DNA of 30,415 bases from Scleroderma bovista (taxonomy: Eukaryota; Basidiomycota; Agaricomycetes; Boletales; Sclerodermataceae), in assembly GCA_037178675.1 (NCBI GenBank), contig JAYMGJ010000482.1:1-30415 (forward strand), written 5' to 3'. How positions within the stretch are numbered: position 1 is the first letter of the stretch; every line of letters begins with the position of its first letter. The translations under genes were made by a program, and so were the position numbers. This document shows, piece by piece, positions 10,756 to 21,049 of the stretch. The notes below the pieces were generated by a model. The model had not been told where the DNA came from. It saw only the letters and a list, made by a program, of their open reading frames with translations, and ran no database searches.

Positions 10756-12857
10756 ATGGCGAGCCAGCCGACGCGCACTATTGGCACACGATCAGCTAAT
10801 AAGTATGCTCATCCTGGCAAGCCTGACTTACCTGTAGCTCGATGGCCCACAGACGTTGTACAGGCTGAGAAGGCAGCCAAGGCCATCGAGAACTCCCAAA
10901 GGGTAGCCACTATTCAGGCTGGTATTCAGTGTGCTGCATGTATCGAAGACAATCTGGCAATGAAAGTATCAAATCAAGCACAACAATTCAAGAAGCCTAC
11001 CTTAGGTTTACAAAAGAAGGTGCCCCAGTCGCCGCAAAACGACAATCCGTGCCAGGAAGCGGTGAACGATCTCAAAGAGGTGGATGTCTACGAGGAAGAA
11101 ACGTTAGTCAACGGTGAGTCTGATTGTTGGCTGGTAAACGGTAGACTTACATTCATTCATACTTTGAGTGCCAGATGGTGTCTCGACTCCTAGTGGATCA
11201 GAGTTCGAGCTTGGGGGAGATGATGGAGAGGATGAAGACGATAGGCGCCCAGACGTTGTGCAAGAAGTACTCAATTCCAAAAGGAGAACAAGGGGATTAC
11301 CAAAGGCTACACGAGGAGATATTACACAAGCACGCCACGACTTCAACTACCCTGCAACACCGGCCCCCGCCGGAGGGAAACATGCCCGTGAGGCTGTCTC
11401 AGACGGTGAACAATCTGTGCCAGGGTAAGTTAGAACATGTTGGTATTTCTCTTAGTTATTAACTATTCATACAATAGCACCAGCGGTGACAGAACTCTCA
11501 AAAAGCAACATTCAGAAGGAACAAAGCATGCTGGGACACAACCAGCGGTCAACCGTACAACAAGTGGGCTGAGAACTGGGTTCCATCCAAACAATGGGCA
11601 AGCAAAGGTGACCCAACGTCTGATGCCATCCCAGACCCCTGATCCTTTGACTGCATCCTCAGGATTGACTTATCGAGGCTCGCCCATCACTCCTGTGCTG
11701 TATACTTTCGGAGGCTCCCCTGGTGATGAAGACAATGGTTTGGGGTCATTGTCGGACATGTTCACTGCGCCTACGAAGAATACTGGTCAAACAGTCTCGA
11801 AGGCAGTAAAGCCAAGGGCGGTGTGTGCTATTCTTACTCTCAACCCTTGTAACTGATACTCACACCGCTTTCAATGTAGTCCTCCACAAAGGTCATACCG
11901 AATGTACCGCAAGAACACCTTCAACAGTCTGTGCCCATCACCAATGCGGTTACCTCAACCAAGTCCCGTCAAGCGCCTTCGAACAATGACCTACCTGCTG
12001 GTTCTTTGCGGACATTCACTACATGCTTCGTACCCATATTGCGTAAATATGTCGGGTCCTTACAGAACCCCTGGGTCACCGAGGGTCTGGTGTGCCCCAT
12101 GCAAATAATATGGGATGGTGTGATGCAAGACTGGCCACACACATTTTCCGAGGACGATGACAAAGTCTACCGTCTGGTAAGTGGCCATCCGTCATCACTA
12201 CCCATGGCCGTCCTCACACTTGATCATACCCGCATTAATAGTGCATGCAAAAAAGTTATGACTGGCACACGCAGTTTGGTAAGGCTGCATTGGATGCTGT
12301 GGAGGCTCACTGGGCCTCGGACACCAAGTACAGCAACCCTGAGGCCCGCAAGGACTACGTTGAATCAGCGTTAAGCCCTGGACTGCCATTTATGTATGGC
12401 TGTGTCGAGGCCCTTGATGACCTGGGCACTATTCAGGTGCGTGGCGTTGGTAAACAAGGTAATCTGCTGACGCTACTTCCTTCATAGATGACCAAGTCCT
12501 TTCTCTCTCCGTTCATTTTGCAGATGTTTGCAAGCCACCTAGTGGCTCTAACCCCAATCGAGAATGTTCCGGAACTCTACGAAGGATTCACCGCCACCCC
12601 TCCTTTTGGTGCACTTGTGCTCACAGTGACAGCAGTATAGTGGACATAGGTTTATAGTTCCAGGAGCAGTCTCTAACAAAGTTCTTTAGGTGGAGTGGGC
12701 ATTGCACCTGTATCATTCGGGTCTCAAGGAGGCAAGTTCAAAGAAGGGCGAGCTGAGCTTCTCCGATACGCATTGGGGCACAAAAACAACATATTATGTT
12801 GAGTCTGTTCGAAAGGTTCATATAAAGAAATACAATCAGATCATCGCCGCAGCATGA
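10756..12857 (+). CDS. Transposon companion protein of unknown function (587 aa, 7 exons)
   Basis: Exons 10756-11113, 11169-11424, 11478-11820, 11880-12176, 12242-12436, 12488-12634 and 12690-12857 join in phase without a stop. I chose the ATG at 10756 (MASQPTRTIGTRSANKYAHP) because many related agaricomycete proteins, as I recall them, begin with a basic stretch and a HPG motif; the ATG at 10717 would add 13 residues. The first half is basic, then acidic and low-complexity, with a likely helical Ala/Lys-rich segment (EKAAKAIENSQRV). The C-terminal half looks globular: FVPILRKYVGSLQNPW, IIWDGVMQDWPHTF, KSYDWHTQFGKAALDAVEAHW, SPFILQMFASHLVAL, FGALVLTVTAVEWALHLYHS, FSDTHWG. Proteins of this shape recur in agaricomycete genomes without assigned function. 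Its position, divergent from the transposase and inside the same terminal repeats, suggests a role in transposition, regulation or DNA binding; that is inference. No enzyme motif was recognised. Confidence 0.8.
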
Positions 12858-13199
12858 CCGTATTGCGGGGGCTATCGTTGCATGACTGGGAATCATACCC
12901 GTGCTACCTCGAGCGCTGAGGTCATACAAGCATATGAAGATGATTGTGCCCAGATTATGGTCTCCTCAGACATCAAACCAGAGGTATGATCTACTGTTTC
13001 GTGGCTGTAAATGAACTAACTGACATCCATTGTGTTCTTAGTCAGACGGCCCAGTGGACGAGGAGTAATTTGAAGCCATTGTCGGACAGCCTGGCAGATG
13101 AGACTTCGCTGCCTTCCACAAAGCTGGAAGCTGGATTGTAGTACCTATACTACAGTACCAATTATACCTACGAGCAGCCCAATTATATGTTTGAATTAC
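12858..13199. other. 3' region of the companion gene, no gene recognised
   Basis: This stretch lies between the companion stop codon (12855-12857) and the repeat-rich right end of the transposon. It probably includes the 3' UTR. The open frames in it are short and without recognisable motifs. Confidence 0.5.
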
Positions 13200-13521
13200 T
13201 TGTGTCTGGTGTGATCTGAGGCCTACTGAGGAGCCTGTAATATGTGTCTGTGGTGTATCTGGTTGCTGTCTGATGAGGACTGAATAGACTGTGACCAGAC
13301 AGAAGAGGCTGGGAAGAACCTGGAATATCTGTCTGGAGTGTATCTGGCTGCTGTCTGATGTGGGCTGAATAGTCTGGGACCAGACAGACACCAGACAATG
13401 ATGCCTGACCCAGAAAGGAACATACCTGATTCCAGGCACAGGTCTGTGACACCTGACATGTCTGACATGTCTGACACTGTCTGTCCCAGACATTTCAGAC
13501 AGACGTCAAATTGCTGATGTA
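13200..13521. repeat. Right terminal inverted repeat and subterminal repeats
   Basis: It ends in GCTGATGTA at 13513-13521, the inverse of the left end. Inside are two related blocks of about 100 bp (about 13235-13300 and 13330-13400) sharing GTATCTGG(T/C)TGCTGTCTGATG and GACCAGACAG, plus many GTCTGACA motifs. Only the outer about 35 bp match the left end well, so the two subterminal regions have different repeat arrangements. Confidence 0.75.
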
Positions 13522-13525
13522 TGTA
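13522..13525. repeat. Candidate 4-bp target-site duplication, right copy (TGTA)
   Basis: It matches 6972-6975 outside the left terminal repeat. Confidence 0.6.
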
Positions 13526-14131
13526 TCAGACAAGTGCGCCGTCAAGACTGAAAGGCTCACCAGATCACATTTGGTGCAAAGCCCACCTCGAATGCCATTA
13601 ACCTGCATGTTGCACTGGTTTGCTCGAACTGTTGCTTGATCCACTTGGCAGCGACCCTCGAACCTTGGTGAAACGAGTGCCTTGACACGATGCCTGACTC
13701 TCCGTCCTCGTTAGTAAGGAAGTGTATTTCCTTTCGCAGCTGCTCCACCTATGATGCCTGCAACGAGCGGGTTGAAGCGAAGGGACACAAGGAGGTTGCG
13801 AACATGTTTCACAGCGGTTTCTGGGACGAGGAGGAACGACACCGGCGATGCGGGGATCGGAGCTGCTTTCCAGAAACGGGGAAGATACGTGGGCAGGGAA
13901 TCTGCAGCACATTCGTCAGGAACGGCAAGGATAACAAAGTGATCGCTGCGATGGATGAGAGACGCGCTGTGCTCGAGAAAAGTAGTCTGTGGACCCGTGG
14001 AACTGGCCGAGGAACTGTGCGACTTCAGATTTGTATTCGAGAGTACAGAGAGAGTCATCGACGGATGATTCCTGGACCCAGACGAGCTGTTGCTGATGGG
14101 AGTACAGAGGAACGAAGAAGCCCCCATCCAA
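13526..14131 (-). pseudogene. 5' part of the M28 zinc aminopeptidase gene
   Basis: On the minus strand the frames give, in order, an N-terminal stretch around LVWVQESSVDDSLCTLEYKS and HGSTDYF, then DHFVILAVPDECAADSLPTYL and VSLRFNPLVAGII, then VEQLRKEIHFLTNEDGE, SGIVSRHSFHQGSRVAAKWI and a last exon end at GFAPNVI before a donor GTGAGC (13555-13560). This is the N-terminal lobe that precedes the metal site in fungal M28 enzymes, and the rest follows at 5886-6971 beyond the inserted transposon. Single-base frameshifts are needed in an A/T run at 13978-13981 and near 13746-13751, so the gene was damaged apart from the insertion, unless these are assembly errors. The start is uncertain: the ATG at 14131 is only the first in the best frame. 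The splice phase across the disrupted intron was not resolved. Confidence 0.75.
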
Positions 14132-14398
14132 GAGGCTGGGATGAGGACGAGACAGGCGACATCAGAGAGTTTGAACTTCCCAACGCCGCCTGTCTACGAC
14201 CGCATGTCCTGGCGGCCACAACAACACGATATACACTTCATCGGTGCGATATTACAATATAGCCATTTAACCATGCGATACTGACATTATAATATCATGT
14301 ATCTGGACCAACATAGTGGTCGCTCATCCACGAGGATCTCTTCAAACTGGTTTGTGTCGAGCGGTCAGTTGTGCAAGTAAGTATCTATCCTGCGGGTG
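14132..14398. other. Junction between M28 5' end and second Plavaka locus
   Basis: No gene was recognised. The stretch should hold the start or promoter of the M28 gene and the left boundary of the second Plavaka locus. AT-rich inverted motifs (ATATTACAATAT near 14250, ATTATAATATC near 14287) occur, but I could not match them to a partner end near 21 kb. Confidence 0.4.
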
Positions 14399-17300
14399 TC
14401 AGGGCGCTCCATAACCCTCTTCAATGTAAATACAGTTGTCCAATTCCTCCCCATCATCAGCAACTAGGTCATCTTCGACAATCTCTTCGTTATCACTTCC
14501 CTGACTGCCATTGTCCACATCCAAGTCCACATCCAAGTCTGAGGGTCCATCATCTGCATCAATCTCCATGGCTGTGGTACCACCATCACTTGGATGTTCG
14601 GTATTGAAATGCTCGTCTTTGTTGGGTTGGAAGTCTGGGTGATCAGATTGCAGGAACTCATCCCACTCGCGGGATGCAACATGTCCGACTCCTCCGCCTC
14701 GAAAACACATGAACATGTCTCAATCAACAAACCTATTTTACAAGCCATGCCATGTCAGTAATTTTCGAGTATACAGTTAGAAATTATGGCCCACATGTTA
14801 ACATGGAAATATTTCCAATCTCTATGGTCCTCTGTTTGAACGAAGGTCCAAGGTATTCATCAGTGTGACCGTGTGCAAATGAAGGGATGAGGTGGACACC
14901 ACGTAGCACAACATCAGGGTCCACAAAGCCAAAGGCATCAGGATCATCTCCCTCAATGAAACCAATAAGGTGGAGGCGACGTGCCACAAAACCTGCAGGT
15001 GAGTTGACACATCGACCAAACCAGCATATGAATAAGACGTTCATTTGTTTGGCTTCGTGGCTCATCGAACCCGGTCCAAAGTAGCAAACTTTGACATGAA
15101 AAATGCGAACAATACGTGCATACCAGTATGGGTGGCGGAACTCATTTGTCTCATGGGAGAGCATCATGATATCTGCTCGAGTTTGTGGATTGATTGAGTC
15201 TTGCTCACGACATAGATCATAGGTTGTGTAATTGACGCATAGCACGCTGTGCTCAAACATCATATTGTTGACGATAATGAGGTTGTCCCTGTCTTCATCA
15301 GAGAACTTGTGTGACTCACCATCAAATGCATGTCCAAGAATACGCCCGAGTAAGTGATCCTTCAGCCATGGAAGAAAATTCTGTGGTACCTGAGTTCGAC
15401 ATGGGCTCAGGCAATAATGAATGCCTACGCACCTCTATTGCTGGATCCCCTTCTAGGCTACTCAGCCAGGCAGTAATGTCTTGGGACTTTCGAGAGGATT
15501 CTGCTATGTGGTAATGATTGGAAGGAGACGTTCGTAATCGCCTTGTCTGATTGGTATGGCCATCTTGGGCTGTTCGCTCACTAACCCGAGCATCCAGCAA
15601 CCACTGCAAATACCGTTCCCGTGACTCAAGGAGAGTCATTGAGCCCACCATTGTTGCCTTTGTCTTTGATGTCCGTGGGTATCGTCTCTTGACACGTCGA
15701 TGCTGTAACTCTCCCTATAAAAGGATGGTCAGAATCAGTTGTGTACGACAGAAGGTAAACTTACTGTCTGTGTCGAGTAATTGTCTGTTGTCCCAAACTG
15801 ACGAATTGCATTGGGATAGTCTCCTAGTGTGTGATACTTGTAGGTTTGAAGGTTTAGTACCTTCCGCTTTGTTGTTGAGTGTGAAGCACTGGCTTGTCCA
15901 CTGTTCGAACCTGCAAATGCAGGTTTTCGACGACCACGAGTTGTTGTCTCTTGTGGTAATTCCCGAGTATCGAAGGCATTGCATGTGACCTTAACAAACT
16001 GTCTCACTGAGTTGCCAAGTGTCAGTGTTGCTGTGTCAAAAAATGATAACGTATCAGATGTATGCAAATGGAGCTTGGCATATGCATGCCAAGTTGCCAG
16101 ATCGAAGAGTAGGTCGAGAATAGTGCTATTGTGCGGATCGGGAAGCATATTTTCGAACACAGGGATGGCACACTGTAGATATGCTAAGCTGCTTGTTGAC
16201 GCTCAAATTCAATGCACGAACCTGTAGCAAATCCTCAAAATCACGCGCAGCGAGGCGTTTCATTGCTGACGCATTTTGGTTGAATTTGCAGATTGTCCCC
16301 CTTCCGAAAGGCGGCACAGCACGATAACTAAGTATACATTAGATCAAGTGTGATGTCTTGATCATTCAATATCATACCTTTTGTTTAGCTCCTGGATCCC
16401 CCGACCGCCAGCTGCATAGAGAATGCATAACAGATGTGTGAATATCACTTTCCAGACTCCTAGTTAAAATTCGTGAAGCATGTCAACAACAAGTAATCTG
16501 AAGAAGTTGATCCAAAATTGATGGAGCCGGTCTGAGAACGCATTCTGTGGGTTTTGTCAGGAAGGAGTGTCATGTACAACATAATTGGCACTCACAAATG
16601 TGGGTACATATGAGAATTCATTCAAAAGTGCCTTGACTCTCTCACTATCAACAGCAGCACCTTTCTCGAAAATCAGGCGGCATGCAGCTGCAATATGGCG
16701 GCGCCTGTCTTCATCATCAACTCTTGGCTTCTTGATGCGGCGCCTCATATCTTGCACCATGCCCATGGTCGGAAGGTCAGATTTTTCAACTAGGCACCGA
16801 GGACAAGGGCAGTGACCCAGGAACTTGATGCCAGTGATCAGAACTCTGTAGTAGCACACAGAGATCACTATATCATGTATACCATCAAATAGATTACTTA
16901 CTTCTCAGGGTAGTCAGCCGAATAACTGAAGAAATGAGGGAATACCCGCCATACTATCCCGTTGGCACAACGTACAACAATTCCATATTTGTATGCATGC
17001 ATGAATTTCTCGTCGAGAATAAGGTCCCATACACCTTGATAGAGTTCTCGTTTGCAATGAGTATATGTTTCGCTTGTTGCCGCTTCGCCAAAATGAGATG
17101 CATATGTCTCTTGAAAGTCGTTGGGCAAGTTTAGTGATATCAGTTTATTATCGTGCCAGGAATGCAACTACATACCATTGGGATGTATGCAACGTGATGA
17201 CACGCCCGCTCTGAGGGTTTACACTGAGTGTACTTTGACTGGTTGGTAAAGAAAAGATAGAACGGCCACATGGAAGCATCACCAAAACTTGTGAGATGCA

Positions 17301-18681
17301 TAGAATCTGACCAGACCATAAGTCCAGCCACGACACGCTCAAGATCATCACCTCCTTCTCGTGGCAGCATGTTGACCTCCCTGTATGCACCGACCATCTC
17401 AGGTGATGCGAAGGACTCTGAAAAGACATCAACAGTCCGATGATCAGCAGTTTTCCAATGTTGAGTATAAGGAGTCATGTGGAATGTAGCACTTAGTTCG
17501 GGGTCCTCGAATGCAGATTTGATGACATCAGTGAGATCGCGGTGATAGATACCATCAACCGTAATGGTAGGAGCATCCTCTTTGGAAGCGAAGCGTATCC
17601 TCTCCTTTGGAAGGTGAAATGAAACCGATGAACATTTCCAGCCATGTTCTTCATTGAATGGATTGTTCTGTGTCTGTAAATACTTGTCAAGAAGCTTCAT
17701 CTCACGTGTATGAGTGAAGCCTTTGAGATCCTTGGCATCGTAGAGGGGGTCTTGTTGGACTTTCGCCAGCCAATCGAGTTCTGCCGCAGATTTCAGATTC
17801 ATACCTGAATATTGCCATGCCATAAGAAGTCCACAGGTTGGGTTCGTGAATGGTGTGAAGACATCATTGTCATCTGCCGCATTTGCTCTCTTGCCAGGTC
17901 CCACAGCAGATTGGGGTGGTGTGACTCGTCTAGATGTGTCATCTTCTAGTAGAGTGGGGGCATCACAAGCACTGGCCAAGGTATCAGGAGGAACAAATGT
18001 TGGCTGACAAATGTACGTGCGATAAAGGCCAAATGCATTCAGCTCAGAGATGAATGGCTTTGGCTGTGGATCTTCGCTGGATTGGCTTGATGAGTCATCT
18101 GAAATAGGCAGAGAGGATGAGATTGGCATATTAGGTGCCTGCGGTGGCAGACGGGCTTGCTCTTGGCAAGCAGACAATGGCATGTGGGCGAGATGGGTGG
18201 AACTTCCAGGGAGGAAGTCAGCAAAACGAGCTGGCATACGAAGAGGGCGACCTGATCGCTGTGAAATAACTTGTGAAGGTAACGAAGATGGCCCTGGGAT
18301 TGCACCAAGCTGCTAGTGATGTGAGTCAACAGTATGCAATGAATAGAATGCCTGACTTACTTCTGTACTATCGTCAAATACATCTGCACCATGGTCAAAC
18401 ACGTCCATTTCAGGCTGATCAAACACATCCACTTCTTGGTCAAGTGACATGCTGCCAGTAGTATCGATGCGAGGGATTGATGGACCAGCGCTACCAGCAG
18501 CTGGTATCGGGCGCACCCTTTTCTCATCTTTGGTATGTCTCTTGGAAGATTTGCGTTTGCGCTCAAAAACTTGGTCAGCAAGTGAGAGGTTGAGGCGACA
18601 CTGACTGGCATGCACAGATAGTTGCTTCCGCATACCAAACAAAGCATCACACCCAAGGCAGGTGTATGTAGAGGAGCTCAT
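14399..18681 (-). pseudogene. Second Plavaka-type transposase, degraded
   Basis: Minus-strand exons run from 18681. Exon 1 (to 18361) has a C2HC-like finger (YTCLGCDALFG to HASQC) and an acidic tail. Exon 2 (18309-17176) carries the core: LMVWSDSMHLTSFGDAS, FFTNQSKYTQCKPS and HHVAYIPM. Later exons hold LPNDFQETYASHFG, FSYSADYPEK, FLGHCPCPRCL, DRLHQFWINFFRLLVVDMLH, VKVTCNAFDT, and the C-terminal ARRLHLIGFIEGDDPDAFGF and FRGGGVGHV, ending at 14399. Lesions: a TAA (16464-16466) in HEF-stop-LGVWK where the family has Glu; a frameshift near 14845 before DHRDWKYFHVNMW; a TGA (14720-14722) in VD-stop-DMF where the family has Arg; and a missing acceptor AG before LPNDFQ. The length and motif set are otherwise nearly complete. 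It belongs to a different Plavaka subfamily from the 7327-10581 protein, and it should be inactive. Confidence 0.85.
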
Positions 18682-19282
18682 GAAGGGGACACAAGAGGCC
18701 TCAGAAAGACATTGGGACTATATAGTGTACAAATCCAAAAATACAACGTGTACTGAGTGCTTGTCAGTGGCAGTTCAAAGATAATGCATTTCCAGAAGCG
18801 TACCATACAAGAATCTACAGGTTGAATGCCATTTCATATGGGTCAGGCCACCCCATGAGGCCACACAGACCTGAGTATGCGAAAACCGTCCACAGTTGTT
18901 CCTTCCTTGCCATTCTGGCATTGATCTTCACAATCGGGAATTAAGAAATACCATTCTAGATGGGAAGGGGATTGCTATGCACAGACAGAATGTAAAATAC
19001 AGTCGGATGCGGCCAATACTACCCAGCAACATGTCTTGATCATGTGGATGGAAGCACAACACTGCCAACCAGTCCATTAGATACATGTTATGCATGCCAG
19101 AAAAAAGATTCATACCTTGTAGGTGGACACTTTGTGAGAGAAAGCATACCACTTATCGTTGTAATCAGCTTGAGGTTGCCTCGTATTGGACTTAGCAGCC
19201 AATTTGCCTGGTTGATTACATCAGTCGGTGAATACCAGTGGAGTTTCAAAGCCCCTTTCCTCTCTCCCTGAGCCCACTCATC
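18682..19282. promoter_or_regulatory. Spacer between divergent Plavaka and DUF6698 genes
   Basis: This 601-bp stretch separates two divergent gene starts, as in the complete element but longer. A TATA-like ACTATATAG lies about 40 bp upstream of the transposase ATG (near 18718). Nothing coding was recognised. Confidence 0.5.
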
Positions 19283-20960
19283 ATGTCTGACAGTGACAAT
19301 AACACTACCGGCTCTAGATCAACAGTATACGCATCTCCAATCAAGTCTAAGAAGCACAAAAAATGTGCATGGAAGGACCGATCATCATCCAATGAGCATG
19401 GCTCATCAACACAAGCAAAAAAGTGCGTACCTCATATGGAATGGACTGATCGATTTAAACAGGGATTAGGAGAGCCAGAACGGATATAGAGGATGAGGAT
19501 GAGGATGGTGGAGCTAGAAGGTACGTGATCCCTTTTCTTGGATGATCAAGTGACTTATGCAGAACAGCAGGAATCAAAGTCGCCACTCCAAGGTCTTGTC
19601 TCCACAGGAACAATGCCTCCACATTGCAAGATGGATCCCACGGGCATTCAACATGTTCTGCGACTTAGCAGAGGTGATCAAGGTGTGCCTCCTTCTCAAA
19701 GAAGAAGACAACGACGGTGGCGAGGAAGAAGATGAATCTGAAGTTTCCAAGAGGTGAAGAATCATCCTGCAAAGAATGTGAGTGTACAAAAAATAGCATA
19801 TATGCACTCTAAAAATGTCATTCAGAGATGCTGGTACATGAGAACGGTACCAACAGGTGTATTGCTACATCGAGGAACATGCACCACACCTCCTCAAGTT
19901 AATGAAGGACAAGAAGCGCTGACAGGAATTTGACGCACTCATTTCTGAGGTACGTGGTGCCCACATGCAGTTCAGATGACTAAAATATTTCCTTAGATGG
20001 GAAAGGCAATGCGGAAAGTGAGATCTGATGATGCAAGTCAACTGAAAAAGGTTGTTGGCACATACGCGGTGCCATTCCCAGATGAGAAGGCCCTTTCTCC
20101 TCCACTTGGGTCCAATGACAGTCGTGGCCGGATGGGTTTTAACCACCCAGAACTCACCCATTTACTGTGCCCAATCAAGCACCTCTCGTCACTTCTGGCT
20201 GACCCAGTACAGTAAGTGCAGAACATTATCATATCATACTACTAATATACTGCGTGGTGATTGTTCTCTAGGACATGAAAAGATCTTCAAGAAGGGCACA
20301 TTGCTGCCACCTCGGCAAGCTGGCCAGCATTCCTTTACTATGGTGATGTTCCAGGTGAAGATTTTGAACCTGGTCGCTTCGATAAAGGTTTCCTGAGGGG
20401 TTTTTTTTTAATCCGCGTGAGTGCCAGTTACCTGTATGCTTCTGCATCACTCATTTAGTTCAACAAGGTTTTGAAGCATATTTTCATTGCTCCTTCATCT
20501 GCCTTATCGAAAGGGGAGGTCAAGTCGACTCGTCCTGGCAATGGCAAGCTCCATGGGATGCGGGAAGTCACAGCTGAGCATATCGCTTATGCAGTGGTTC
20601 ACGTATGTCCTTCTATCCCATAATACTTATTGCTCCATATTGTTGGTTCTTTTTCAGGCACGTTTCAGCCTCAGTTCTCGCGAGAAATGGAAACAGCATG
20701 ATGGCATTTTCAACTATGCTGATTTCTATTACAGGATCATGAACTTCCTTACGTTGTCACGCACCAAACGTGTTTGGTACTGTGGACATGGAGAAAGTTA
20801 GCCGATGAAACTAATGCGAAGAACGCACACCCAAGATCTGTTGAAAGATTGTCCCGACTTGAGGGATACAGACAGCCCTCGCTATCCATATCACACAAAG
20901 TCAAGACTATCCTTATGCGAAGAATGAATACAAGCCCGTTGTAGCCATCTATCGCACGAG
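19283..20960 (+). pseudogene. DUF6698-family companion gene, degraded
   Basis: From the ATG at 19283 a basic Ser/Lys-rich N-terminus (SPIKSKKHKKCAWK) is followed by exons with ARWIPRAFNMFCDLAEVIKV, CYIEEHAPHLLKLMKD, RGRMGFNHPELTHLLCP (about 20130-20170), LQEGHIAATSASWPAFLYYG, FNKVLKHIFIAPSSALSKGE, RPGNGKLHGMREVTAEHIAY and a piece with ARFSLSSREKW. This order matches DUF6698, a domain of unknown function common in agaricomycetes. Two in-frame TGA codons lie at 19920-19922 (after KDKKR) and 20276-20278 (before KDLQEG); both fit CGA to TGA change. Splicing of the first two exons was not resolved and the 3' end is uncertain, with the family match fading after about 20750. It is divergent from the second Plavaka transposase, in the same arrangement as the companion gene at 10756-12857, but the two companions are not obviously related in sequence. 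Confidence 0.75.
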
Positions 20961-21021
20961 AATGACTATCCTGATGCGAGAGATGAATGCCAATGCGGAC
21001 AGTCATCTATCGCATGAGAAC
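20905..21021. repeat. Imperfect tandem duplication of about 59 bp
   Basis: Units at 20905-20963 and 20964-21021 share GACTATCCT(T/G)ATGCGA at the start and CATCTATCGCA(C/T)GAGAA at the end. They lie at or just beyond the 3' end of the DUF6698 gene. Confidence 0.65.
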
Positions 21022-21049
21022 CGCCAAGAAGCAGAAGAATCCAAGGATT

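Larger units (their letters stand above)
6976..13521 (-). mobile_element. Complete two-gene Plavaka-type DNA transposon
   Basis: The element is 6546 bp. Both ends read inward as TACATCAGCA(A/T)TTTGAC, with about 35 bp of good match followed by TCTGA/GTCTG-rich subterminal sequence. It is flanked by TGTA on both sides. Inside are a transposase gene (7327-10581, -) and a companion gene (10756-12857, +), transcribed divergently from a spacer of about 170 bp. Both can be spliced into uninterrupted frames, unlike every other element in the window. It sits within the M28 peptidase gene, whose two parts flank it in the right order and orientation. Plavaka is a fungal transposase superfamily regarded as CACTA/EnSpm-related; the subterminal repeats fit that. 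It is probably the youngest insertion here and may still be mobile; that is inference. Confidence 0.85.

Noticed and set aside
13200..13521. LTR of a retrotransposon
   Set aside because: The end pairs in inverted, not direct, orientation with 6976-7260 and encloses a DNA transposase.
13690..14262. 190-aa plus-strand open frame
   Set aside because: It is antisense to the M28 N-terminal lobe and has no recognisable domain.
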